From Paludibacteraceae bacterium (GTDB lineage: Bacteria; Bacteroidota; Bacteroidia; Bacteroidales; Paludibacteraceae), in assembly GCA_016282955.1 (NCBI GenBank), contig JAEELX010000130.1, forward strand, positions 1 to 37,121: DNA of 37,121 bases, given 5' to 3'. This document shows positions 1-8,801 of the stretch, piece by piece (within the stretch, counting starts at the first letter, position 1; every line of letters begins with the position of its first letter). The notes under the pieces are model-generated. The model saw only the letters and a program-made list of their open reading frames with translations, was not told the origin of the DNA and did no database searches. Made by a program: the position numbers and the translations under genes.

Positions 1-84
1 CAAGGCACACCGATTGTGTTGCGTGACGAAACCATTAAACAAATGTATCAGGACATTTTATGTCATATTCAATCACCGAATTAG
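1..84 (+). CDS. C-terminal fragment of an unidentified CDS running in from the left edge
   Basis: Frame 1 is open from base 1 (QGTPIVLRDETIKQMYQDILCHIQSPN*) with TAG at 82-84; overlaps the start of the next gene. Confidence 0.5.
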   Translation, partial: QGTPIVLRDETIKQMYQDILCHIQSPN

Positions 85-1421
85 AAACCGTTTCTGTCCG
101 CAGACTGTTGTGGCGATATGCACTGCCGGCGATTATTGCGATGACCGCCTCTTCGTTGTACAACTTAGTGGATAGCATCTTCATTGGTCGGTGTGTGGGA
201 CCGTTGGCGTTGTCGGCGCTTGCGATTGCCAAACCACTGATGGATATTTGTGCGGCGTTTGGAGCGATGATTGGAGTGGGTGGAGGAGCGTTTTTGTCCA
301 TCAAATTAGGCGAAAAAGATTATCATACCGCCAACCAAATCTTGGGGAATGTGATTGTGTTTAACATCTTGCTCGGAATGGTTGTGATGATTGCGGGGTT
401 GCTGTTTTTAGACGAATTGCTGCTGTTGTGTGGGGTGAGTAATGATACGCTTTTTTACGCTCATAGTTATATGGAAGTCATTCTGTATGGCAACATTTTT
501 ACGCATATTTACTTTGGGCTAAACAACCTATTGCGTTCGATGGGCAAGCCGAAAATCGCGATGTATGCAACTATTGTAGCGGTGATTACGAACATTTTCT
601 TGGATTATCTTTTTGTGTATGTGATGGGGATGGGCACACGAGGAGCGGCTTGGGGAACGGTTATTGCACAAACGGTCGCTATTTGTTTGCAAATTTTTAT
701 CTACTGCAATCGGCGTCAATTGTTGCATTTTCAGCGAAATATATGGAAGCCAACCGTCTATATGGCGAAAAACATTCTCACCATTGGCATTGCACCGTTT
801 TTGATGAACTTGGCGATATGCTTCGTGGTTATCATCTTAAACAACCAACTCAAAACCTACGGGGGCGACTTGTCCATTGCTGCGTTTGGGATTATCAACC
901 GCGTAACATTTATTTTTATGATGATTGTCATGGGCTTAAATCAGGGAATGCAACCCATCGTGGGCTATAATTTTGGGGCGAAAAGGTTCGATAGAATGTG
1001 GCAAGCGTTTAAGTTAACCTCCATTTTTGCCACTATCATCATGGGAGTCGTTTTTCTGCTGGGAGAGTGCATTCCGCAACCGCTAATAATGATGTTCACC
1101 GAAGACCAAACCCTAATAGAACAAACCATCAAACCGATGCGGATTATCACTTCGGTGGGCTTGGTGATTGGCTTTCAGATGGTAACCATCAACTTTTTTA
1201 CGTCTATCGGACAGGTGAAGAAGTCGATTTTTCTATCTTTGACGCGACAAGTGATTTATTTTATTCCACTTTGTTTAATCTTACCTAAATTTGTAACGCC
1301 AAATATCAACGGTGTCTGGTTTAGTTTGCCTATTTCAGACGTTTTGGCAGCGATTACGACAACAATTATTCTTTTGCGAGAAATAAAACGGATAAAAAAT
1401 GGAACGGATATTAGTTATTGA
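60..1421 (+). CDS. MATE family efflux transporter
   Basis: 453 aa polytopic protein; N-terminus LLWRYALPAIIAMTASSLYNLVDSIFIGR and GxxQGxQPIVGYNFGAK are typical of MATE proteins. Confidence 0.93.
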   Translation: MSYSITELETVSVRRLLWRYALPAIIAMTASSLYNLVDSIFIGRCVGPLALSALAIAKPLMDICAAFGAMIGVGGGAFLSIKLGEKDYHTANQILGNVIVFNILLGMVVMIAGLLFLDELLLLCGVSNDTLFYAHSYMEVILYGNIFTHIYFGLNNLLRSMGKPKIAMYATIVAVITNIFLDYLFVYVMGMGTRGAAWGTVIAQTVAICLQIFIYCNRRQLLHFQRNIWKPTVYMAKNILTIGIAPFLMNLAICFVVIILNNQLKTYGGDLSIAAFGIINRVTFIFMMIVMGLNQGMQPIVGYNFGAKRFDRMWQAFKLTSIFATIIMGVVFLLGECIPQPLIMMFTEDQTLIEQTIKPMRIITSVGLVIGFQMVTINFFTSIGQVKKSIFLSLTRQVIYFIPLCLILPKFVTPNINGVWFSLPISDVLAAITTTIILLREIKRIKNGTDISY

Positions 1422-2556
1422 CGACGAACGTGCGATTCGGAACACACTCAAAGAGGTGTTAGAATTTGAAGAATATCAAGTAGAGGTGGCTCAAAATGCC
1501 GAAGAAGCCCTCGAAAAGTTGAAAGAAAAAGCATATAATCTCATCTATTGCGACATCAAAATGCCCGGCATGGACGGCATGGAGTTGTTGCAGATGATAA
1601 AAAATGATGAACTGTTGGAAAATGTGCCTATCGTGATGATTTCGGGGCACGGGAACATTGAAACAGCCGTTGATGCCATCAAAAAAGGGGCTTTCGACTT
1701 CATTATGAAGCCGTTGGACTTGAATAGGCTGCTCATAACGACCAAAAATGCCTTAGACCATAAGTCGCTGTTGCAAGAAACGAAGGTTTTGCGGAAGAAA
1801 ATTGCGACCAAGAATCAGATGATTGGTCAAAGCAAAGAAATAGAACAAGTCCGCGAGATAATCGCAAAGGTGGCTCCTACAGACGCTCGTGTGCTTATTA
1901 CGGGTGAGAATGGAACGGGAAAAGAAATCGTTGCACGCCTCATCCACGAGCAGTCCAACCGCAATAATCGGCCGTTGGTGGAGGTGAACTGTGCTGCTAT
2001 CCCGTCCGAGTTGATTGAATCGGAACTGTTTGGACACATGAAGGGCTCGTTTACGGGTGCAATCAAAGACCGAGCAGGTAAGTTTGAGCAAGCCGATGGT
2101 GGAACGCTTTTCTTGGACGAAATCGGCGATATGTCCATCTCGGCACAAACCAAAGTGTTGCGAGCGTTGCAAGAGAACGAAATCACGCGGGTGGGTTCGG
2201 ACAAAACCATCAAAGTCAATGTTCGCGTGTTGGCAGCCACCAACAAAAACCTGCACGAAGAGATTGAAAAAGGAACGTTCCGCGAGGATTTATTCCACCG
2301 TTTGAACGTCATCCCTATCCACGTACCCGCTCTCAAAGACCGTTTGGAGGATGTTCCGTTGTTGGTTGATTACTTTTTGAACCAGATTTGCACCGAACAG
2401 GGCATAAAAATCAAAACCATCAACAAAGAAGCCATCCAAGAGCTGCAAAAACGCCCTTGGACGGGAAATATACGTGAATTACGCAATGTGATTGAACGCT
2501 TGATTATCCTTTCGAACGATAAAATAACCTTGGAAAACGTCAAAAACTACGTGTAA
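1399..2556 (+). CDS. Sigma-54-dependent response regulator (receiver + AAA+), no C-terminal HTH
   Basis: Receiver domain (VIDDERAIRN..., YCDIKMPGMDG), AAA+ (GENGTGKE, ELFGHMKGSFTGA, GGTLFLDEIGDM). Ends at ...NVIERLIILSNDKITLENVKNYV with no Fis-type HTH. Confidence 0.93.
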   Translation: MERILVIDDERAIRNTLKEVLEFEEYQVEVAQNAEEALEKLKEKAYNLIYCDIKMPGMDGMELLQMIKNDELLENVPIVMISGHGNIETAVDAIKKGAFDFIMKPLDLNRLLITTKNALDHKSLLQETKVLRKKIATKNQMIGQSKEIEQVREIIAKVAPTDARVLITGENGTGKEIVARLIHEQSNRNNRPLVEVNCAAIPSELIESELFGHMKGSFTGAIKDRAGKFEQADGGTLFLDEIGDMSISAQTKVLRALQENEITRVGSDKTIKVNVRVLAATNKNLHEEIEKGTFREDLFHRLNVIPIHVPALKDRLEDVPLLVDYFLNQICTEQGIKIKTINKEAIQELQKRPWTGNIRELRNVIERLIILSNDKITLENVKNYV

Positions 2557-2565
2557 ATCAATCCG

Positions 2566-4845
2566 TTAAATTTTTACGTTTACCCCCACAAAATACGTGC
2601 GGGGTATATTGGGACCGTACATATACGCTGCATCCCGCAGGTCGCCTTTGTCTAAATCGTTTTGGAACTGATTGAACAGGTTTTTAACACCCGCATTCAC
2701 CTCCAACGAGTAGTTTTTGTACAGCCGAATGTCGTATGCCACCTTCACACCCACTTCGCAAAAAGTCGGGGTGGTCTCCTCCCTATCTTCGGGGATATAC
2801 CCTTCGTAGTGTTGCACCAACATCGACCCCGTAATTTTCCCCGAAATAGCGAGCGTCAAAGCCCGTAACGGCTTGATGTTCAGCAACCAATAAGCATAGT
2901 TGTCGGGCGTTCGAAACATACGTTTTTGCGGTTGAATGTCGGGGTTCTCGCTCCACGTTTGAGCCTCTAAATAGTTGCTTTTTTGGAAGGTATAGCCAGC
3001 CTGCAAGTCAACAAAAGGTTTATAGCCAATCTTGCCTTCTATGTTCAACCCAGCCACCTGAGCCCCTGCCACATTGATACGTGTCAGCAGTAAGTTGCCA
3101 CCTGCATCGCGACCATCTTCGCGGAGATAAAATACATCATTGAGGCGAGTAAAAAAGCCCTCGACCAACAGATTACCGTACCATCTGCCCCAATTGCCAT
3201 ACATATCACTGCTTAGGTTGACGCTGTGCGAGTTCTCGGCTTTGAGGTTGGAAGCGTTCGAGATAAGCGACACCTCACCCCCGACTGCATTGACGTGCAA
3301 GTCCTCCTCGTAGGTTTGTGGGGGACGATAGCCCGACGAGTAACCTGTCCGCAAGATAACCCACTTGGCAGGCGTCCAACGCAGGTTCGCACGGGGCAAA
3401 AACATCGGCAGGTTCAGCAGGTTATGTTTCTCCACTCGCAAGCCAACCAACGCACTCCACTGTTCATTTTTCCACTCATTTTGCACATAACCGCCGTAGG
3501 TGTACGCCTCTTGCCGAATATGACGGTCGTATGCCATGATGTCGTCTTTGAGATTATTATAACTATACTCCACACCAGCACTAAACTCGGCAGGCATAAA
3601 ACCCAACTTATTAACCAACCAACGATAGGTGGCACCACTCACGGAAGTCAAATCGCGAGACTTTCCATAGGCATTAGGGTCTTTTTGAGCCCCGTAATAA
3701 CTGTTCCGCAAGACGTTTTGCAAAGAGGAATAAACCGAGATTTGATGGTGATTATCGGGGGTTGTCCACATAAAATTCAACCCACCTGCATCTATCTCGT
3801 GGCGTGCTTGCTCGGTGATGTCCGACTCGTGTGGTTGCAAATCAAATTTATTACCACCCCGCCGAAAATCGCTCACATGGTGGTAATCAACCGTTATCTT
3901 GGAGTAAGTGGACGTGCGGAAAAACGAACGGAACCCCGCTGTAGTACTGTTCAATTTGGGTATATCCGAAAAACCATCGTCATCGTGGTCGTATTGCTTG
4001 CGGTTGCGTTGGACGGCAAAGAGGAACATCCCCGCTTTTTGGTTGTCGCTAAGCACGGTTGCATTAAGCGATGTGTTGATGTCGTATGCCGATTTACCCA
4101 TCATCGAAGAGGTGTTACTGACGTTGAAATAGTTCTTCGTGGGTTCTTTGGTGATGATATTCACGACCCCACCAATCGCATTGGAGCCATACAAGGCCGA
4201 CGTTCCACCCCGCACAACCTCCACATAATCCACCATGCCCATCGGGATTTGCTCCAAGCCGTACACCGAAGCCAACGACGAGAATATCGGACGCGAATCC
4301 ATCAGAATCTGCGAGTATTGTCCTTCCAAGCCGTTGATTCGCAGTTGCGTTTGACCACAGTTGGCACAGGTTGACTCCACCCGTAAGCCCGTTTGGAAGC
4401 CCAGTGCGTCCATCATACAAGTCGCCCCAGTCGCTTCAATCACGAGTGGCGAAACGACATTGACAATGGTTGCCATGTCTTTTTTGCGGGTCTCGTAGCG
4501 GTCAACGGTAACGACCACGTTGTCCAACGCAATCGCATCTTCTTGTAACTCCACTTTGATTTCTTTGGTCGTATTGGCTGGTAAATCGACGGGAATTTCG
4601 AGCGTTTTATACCCCATATACGAAAAAACGAGGGTGAGATGCCCCACAGGCAAGTCTTTGAGGAAATAATGCCCCGTTTCGTCTGTCTGACAGCCAATCG
4701 TCGTCCCCTTCACTTGTATATGCACAAAAGGCAGATGTTCTCTATTGGAGGCGTCTAACACGTGTCCGACAATGTGTGCATCATTCTGTGCAAACCCCAT
4801 TAAAACAAAAAAAGTTAAAAAAATACTGATCCCAAATTTCTTCAT
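2566..4845 (-). CDS. TonB-dependent receptor with N-terminal carboxypeptidase-like regulatory domain
   Basis: 759 aa; signal peptide, HVLDASNREHLPFVHIQVKGTTIG..., plug CANCGQTQLRINGLEGQYSQILMDSRPIFSS, VVRGGTSALYGSNAIGGVVNIITK, terminal beta-barrel. Confidence 0.95.
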   Translation of the reverse strand: MKKFGISIFLTFFVLMGFAQNDAHIVGHVLDASNREHLPFVHIQVKGTTIGCQTDETGHYFLKDLPVGHLTLVFSYMGYKTLEIPVDLPANTTKEIKVELQEDAIALDNVVVTVDRYETRKKDMATIVNVVSPLVIEATGATCMMDALGFQTGLRVESTCANCGQTQLRINGLEGQYSQILMDSRPIFSSLASVYGLEQIPMGMVDYVEVVRGGTSALYGSNAIGGVVNIITKEPTKNYFNVSNTSSMMGKSAYDINTSLNATVLSDNQKAGMFLFAVQRNRKQYDHDDDGFSDIPKLNSTTAGFRSFFRTSTYSKITVDYHHVSDFRRGGNKFDLQPHESDITEQARHEIDAGGLNFMWTTPDNHHQISVYSSLQNVLRNSYYGAQKDPNAYGKSRDLTSVSGATYRWLVNKLGFMPAEFSAGVEYSYNNLKDDIMAYDRHIRQEAYTYGGYVQNEWKNEQWSALVGLRVEKHNLLNLPMFLPRANLRWTPAKWVILRTGYSSGYRPPQTYEEDLHVNAVGGEVSLISNASNLKAENSHSVNLSSDMYGNWGRWYGNLLVEGFFTRLNDVFYLREDGRDAGGNLLLTRINVAGAQVAGLNIEGKIGYKPFVDLQAGYTFQKSNYLEAQTWSENPDIQPQKRMFRTPDNYAYWLLNIKPLRALTLAISGKITGSMLVQHYEGYIPEDREETTPTFCEVGVKVAYDIRLYKNYSLEVNAGVKNLFNQFQNDLDKGDLRDAAYMYGPNIPRTYFVGVNVKI

Positions 4846-5048
4846 AACACTAAGATTTAAAAATTAAAAAATCAGCGAAGGTAGAATTATTTTTTAAAAA
4901 CCACAAAAAACAGTTTAGTAATTTTTCTCAACCCCAATATGTACATAATGCATACCTTTTAAGAAAGGAGCGAAAGCAAACCCACATAACAAAAAAGGCA
5001 AGCACCACGCGATTGAGCAAAGCGGGGAAATGAGGAATTGGTAAACTG

Positions 5049-5150
5049 TTTTTCACTTTTCATCTTTCAATTTTCAATTTAGGAGAAGCCCGCCAGAAAT
5101 CGGCCGCTCATCTCGAATGCCACGCCATGGCGAGAGGCTCGCCACCCCAC
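5049..5150 (+). repeat. Left arm of a 102-bp inverted repeat (with 7360-7461)
   Basis: tttttcacttttcatctttcaattttcaa...ggcgagaggctcgccaccccac matches the reverse complement of 7360-7461 with 4 mismatches by eye; contains hairpin GGCGAG-agg-CTCGCC at 5129-5143. Confidence 0.93.
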
Positions 5151-5234
5151 AAAGCCACACAAAAAATGAAGGCCTGAGGCCTGCACTACTACATAGCACC
5201 CAACATAGCCCGCATTTCGAATGCCACGCATTTT

Positions 5235-6296
5235 TCAATCCAAAGGGTCTTCTGGTATTGTTGTGTCTTCTGTGGGGAGTCCACTATGGCTTGCTTCAAT
5301 TAATCGATTGAAATCAGATTTATATTCTCTGTCTTGGATAACTCTGAACTTACTATATTCTGTTTCTGCAAATTGTTTGGCAATATCAGCACGAACCTTC
5401 CCTGCATCTGTCAGCACTGGGTATTCGTTAAAATTCAAAAACATTTCAAGTCGTTTTGCCCAATCAGCCATTTTATAACTTCCTCGTCCCTTCTCAGCCA
5501 TACGTTCAGCGTAGTCCAGAAACATATTCACAAGTCGATTTAAGCCTTTTATCTCATCCTCGGACAAATAATTCTTAGCCTTCGTAACATCGGATTTGTA
5601 TATTTTACCTCCTTTTTTCTGATTATTCCAACTTGTCAGTCCCATATAGGGTTTTGAGGCATCTGCACGGTATAACACTTCGGCTGCCGTATGCTGATGA
5701 ATGGCATAATGGAACTTATTTTGCATCGTAGCATAAAACAGACGAGACTCTGGCGACTTGGGATCATAATCTATACTACAGTCCTTAAAGATGTCCGTAA
5801 TCTTGTCATAGAACATCCTCTCAGAAGCCCTAATCTCCTGTATTCGTTCTATGAGTTCTTTGAAGAAGTCCTTCCCAAAGAGATTATTTCCTTGTTTCAA
5901 CCTTTCATCATCCAAAGCGAATCCTTTGATAAGGTACTCCTTCAACACGCGGGTCGCCCAAATACGGAACTGGGTTGCCTGATAACTATTCACACGGTAA
6001 CCGACGGCAATGATTGTATCAAGGCTATAATATATAACAGGCTTATCAGAATTTGCATTTTGCATTTTTTGCAAATTGCTTTTTTCATCAAGTTCCCCAC
6101 TATTGAAAATATTATTGATATGTCTGGATATGCCAGAAATATCTACTCCAAAAATCTCAGCCATCCCCTTTTGGGTAGTCCAAATGGTATCGCGTACAGT
6201 ATCAACAATAACCTGCACATTAACCTTGCCGTCATTTGACGAATAAAACAGGAAATTTTGTGCCGTTTCTTCTGGCGGTACAGTTACAGACGACAA
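5235..6296 (-). CDS. RhuM family protein
   Basis: 353 aa; FLFYSSNDGKVNVQVIVDTVRDTIWTTQKGMAEIFGVDISGISRHINNIF..., VIYYSLDTIIAVGYRVNSYQATQFRIWATRVLKEYLIKGFALDDERLK is the characteristic RhuM core. Confidence 0.93.
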   Translation of the reverse strand: MSSVTVPPEETAQNFLFYSSNDGKVNVQVIVDTVRDTIWTTQKGMAEIFGVDISGISRHINNIFNSGELDEKSNLQKMQNANSDKPVIYYSLDTIIAVGYRVNSYQATQFRIWATRVLKEYLIKGFALDDERLKQGNNLFGKDFFKELIERIQEIRASERMFYDKITDIFKDCSIDYDPKSPESRLFYATMQNKFHYAIHQHTAAEVLYRADASKPYMGLTSWNNQKKGGKIYKSDVTKAKNYLSEDEIKGLNRLVNMFLDYAERMAEKGRGSYKMADWAKRLEMFLNFNEYPVLTDAGKVRADIAKQFAETEYSKFRVIQDREYKSDFNRLIEASHSGLPTEDTTIPEDPLD

Positions 6297-6483
6297 CTGG
6301 CGTAAGATGCAGTTGCAAGGGTGTGTGTTTATACCACAAGTCTCAGATCCATACTACTGGACTTCTACTACTTATGTCTCGGGTTCTTATTATATGTTTA
6401 CAGCTAGGAGTGGTTATAACAGATGGAATGTAAGTGAAGGGGGTAGATATAACGGATATACACGTTATGTGACGAATCTTTAA
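6247..6483 (+). pseudogene. C-terminal remnant of a FISUMP-like paralogous-domain surface protein
   Basis: Open frame NRKFCAVSSGGTVTDDNWRKMQLQGCVFIPQVSDPYYWTSTTYVSGSYYMFTARSGYNRWNVSEGGRYNGYTRYVTNL* lacks its N-terminus but is followed directly by a terminator. Confidence 0.6.
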
Positions 6484-6491
6484 AATTTCGT

Positions 6492-6525
6492 GGGAGATAA
6501 GAATCGCCTTATCTCCCTTTATTTT
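6492..6525 (+). terminator. Rho-independent-like terminator
   Basis: Perfect stem GGGAGATAAG (6492-6501) / CTTATCTCCC (6508-6517) followed by a T-rich tract. Confidence 0.85.
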
Positions 6526-6556
6526 TCTTTGCTATTGAATCTATCCCGATGATTAT

Positions 6557-6587
6557 TTTGATAATTTGTTTTTTTGTGTTATTTTTG
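6557..6587 (+). promoter_or_regulatory. Bacteroidetes-type promoter of the TA pair
   Basis: TTTG (6557-6560) - 19 bp - TATTTTTG (6580-6587) matches TTTG-N19-TAnnTTTG. Confidence 0.7.
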
Positions 6588-6617
6588 CAAACAAAGTAAT
6601 TCAAAAATTAAAGAAAC

Positions 6618-6839
6618 ATGCAGTTAAGTAGTATGAATAAGTCACAAATGATGATTCTTGAATCTTTTGCTGGTGCTCAAAACGAGGACGAAGTGAATGC
6701 TTTGATGGACGTATTGCGTGATTTCTATGCCAATCGGTTAGAACGTGAAATGCAACGACTCTGGGATTGTGGAACATTAGACCAAAATGCCCTTAAAGAG
6801 TTAGAAAATAAACATTTGCGGACTCCTTATCGAAAATAA
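6618..6839 (+). CDS. Small putative antitoxin of a PIN-type TA module
   Basis: 73 aa acidic/alpha-helical ORF 8 bp upstream of a PIN-domain gene, own promoter. Confidence 0.75.
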   Translation: MQLSSMNKSQMMILESFAGAQNEDEVNALMDVLRDFYANRLEREMQRLWDCGTLDQNALKELENKHLRTPYRK

Positions 6840-6847
6840 TTACCTTC

Positions 6848-7264
6848 ATGGATACCCCTCGTATCGTGCTGGATACCAACTGCTTGATTCAAATACTTGG
6901 TGCTAAAACCAAGTACCATTTTTTATTTTCAGAATTTTTGAAAGGAAACTATATACTTTGTATATCTACCGAAATTCTTCTTGAATATGAAGAGATATTG
7001 TGCCAAAAAGCCTCAACCGAAGCAGCAGATTTGTTTCTGAAAGTTATTGCACGGTCACGTAATGTTATTCAGAAAGATCCTTTTTTTAGGTTGGAGATAA
7101 TAAAAGCAGATGAAGATGATAATAAATTTGTGGATTGTGCTTTCGCGTGTCAAGCGGATTTTATTGTAACGAACGACAAGCATTTTGACGAGGTTACCAA
7201 TAGTCCTTTTCCGCACATCCAAGTTTTGTCTTTAGATGAATTTTCCGCGTTGATACTGCCATAA
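6848..7264 (+). CDS. PIN family putative toxin of a type II TA system
   Basis: 138 aa; IVLDTNCLIQIL N-terminus, EILLEYEEIL, DDNKFVDCAFACQADFIVTNDKHF with conserved PIN acidic residues. Confidence 0.9.
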   Translation: MDTPRIVLDTNCLIQILGAKTKYHFLFSEFLKGNYILCISTEILLEYEEILCQKASTEAADLFLKVIARSRNVIQKDPFFRLEIIKADEDDNKFVDCAFACQADFIVTNDKHFDEVTNSPFPHIQVLSLDEFSALILP

Positions 7265-7359
7265 TCTACAACACTAATTCGACACACCATTAAAATCTAA
7301 ATTAAATAATTTACAATTAACCATTGACCGTGTTTTGCGTGGTGTTTTGGCGTTTTTTT

Positions 7360-7461
7360 GTTGGGTGGCGAGCCTCTCGCCAAGGCGTGGCATTCGAGAT
7401 GAGCGGCTGATTTCTGGCGGGCTTCTCCTAATTTGAAAATTGAAAGATGAAAAGTGAAAAA
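7360..7461 (-). repeat. Right arm of the 102-bp inverted repeat (with 5049-5150)
   Basis: gttgggtggcgagcctctcgcc...ttgaaaattgaaagatgaaaagtgaaaaa; reverse complement of the left arm. Confidence 0.93.
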
Positions 7462-7568
7462 TTCCATTTTTGACCTAAATAAAACCTCTTGGTGCTTTGC
7501 AGGGAGCTGCAGAATCATAAATTGGTCGGTCTGTTGCGAAAAAATCGTTTCAATTCTTTTTTTTTTCT

Positions 7569-7576
7569 TACCTTTG
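7569..7576 (+). promoter_or_regulatory. -7 element TAccTTTG upstream of waaA
   Basis: TACCTTTG 26 bp before the waaA start codon. Confidence 0.5.
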
Positions 7577-7601
7577 CCCCAAATTTTTACGTGATAGAAT
7601 A

Positions 7602-8801
7602 ATGTGGATATATTTTTTCTTGGTTCGTTTAGCGGCATTGTTTGGGCATCGGAAGGCTAAGATGTTGGTGCAAGGGCAAGGTCAAACCATTCCCGCTTTA
7701 TCAAAAGCCATACATAAAGATGACAAAATTGTTTGGTTTCACGCTTCGTCTGTGGGAGAGTTTGAGCAGGCGATTCCGTTGATTGAAATGCTACACAAAC
7801 AGCAGCCGCAGTATCGTATCGTGGCAACTTTTTTCTCGCCTTCGGGCTACAACCATTTCAAGAACTACGAGTTGGCAGACGTGTTTTATTTGCCGTTTGC
7901 TTCTCGCACCAAAGCCCACCGTTTTGTGCAAGCGTTGCACCCGCAGATGGCGTTTTTGGTCAAGTATGATTTGTGGCCAGCGTACTTGAAGGAGTTGAAA
8001 GAGAAGAAGATTCCGACCTATCTCATTTCGTCTATTTTCCGTCCTTCGCAGTTCTTTTTCTCAATTTTTGGTGGGGCGTATCTCAATCTGTTGCACTGCT
8101 TTACGCATATCTTTGTGCAAAATGAGGCGTCTAAAAAGTTGTTGGGCGAACACGGTGTGCAAAACGTGACGGTGATGGGCGACACACGCTTTGACCGAGT
8201 GGACGACATAGCCAATAAACATCAACAACTGCCCATCGTGGAGGCGTTTGTGAAGAATGCCCAAAAAGTGATTGTGGCAGGCAGTACGTGGCCGAAAGAT
8301 GAGGTGCTCTTGGCGAGGTACTTGGAGAATCGTCCCGATGTACGTTTGATTTTGGCACCCCACGAACTGAACGAAAAGCATCTGCAGTTTATCTTCCAAC
8401 TCTTCGAGGGTCGCTATGCCAACTATTCGCAAACCGACGAACATAACTCGGGTTCGGCACGCATCCTACTCATCGATGTGATTGGCAAGCTGTCTTCTAT
8501 CTACGCTTACGGCGATGTGGCGTACATTGGTGGTGGCTTTGGCAAAGGCATCCATAACACGTTGGAGGCTGCTGTGTACGGCGTGCCGGTGTTGTTTGGA
8601 ACCAACTACAAGCGTTTCCGTGAGGCGTGCGACTTAGTCGAGAACAAAGGTGGTTTTGTGGTGAAGAACTACAAAACCTTGGAAGAGAATATGGACTATG
8701 CCTTGGACGACAGCAAAGCCATCGGCAAGATAACCAAAGCCTACGTACAAGCCGAAAAAGGCACTACGCAAAAAATCTATAACTTTATTTGGAAAGTATG
8801 A
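7602..8801 (+). CDS. waaA: 3-deoxy-D-manno-octulosonic acid transferase
   Basis: 399 aa; [71 protein letters not shown]. Confidence 0.95.
   Translation: MWIYFFLVRLAALFGHRKAKMLVQGQGQTIPALSKAIHKDDKIVWFHASSVGEFEQAIPLIEMLHKQQPQYRIVATFFSPSGYNHFKNYELADVFYLPFASRTKAHRFVQALHPQMAFLVKYDLWPAYLKELKEKKIPTYLISSIFRPSQFFFSIFGGAYLNLLHCFTHIFVQNEASKKLLGEHGVQNVTVMGDTRFDRVDDIANKHQQLPIVEAFVKNAQKVIVAGSTWPKDEVLLARYLENRPDVRLILAPHELNEKHLQFIFQLFEGRYANYSQTDEHNSGSARILLIDVIGKLSSIYAYGDVAYIGGGFGKGIHNTLEAAVYGVPVLFGTNYKRFREACDLVENKGGFVVKNYKTLEENMDYALDDSKAIGKITKAYVQAEKGTTQKIYNFIWKV

Noticed and set aside
1753-2336. Minus-strand ORFs inside the sigma-54 regulator
   Set aside because: Shadow ORFs on the complement of a conserved AAA+ gene.
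3226-4374. Long plus-strand ORF (382 aa) opposite the TonB receptor
   Set aside because: Antisense to a clearly coding receptor; His/Arg-rich composition typical of a shadow frame, no domain signal.
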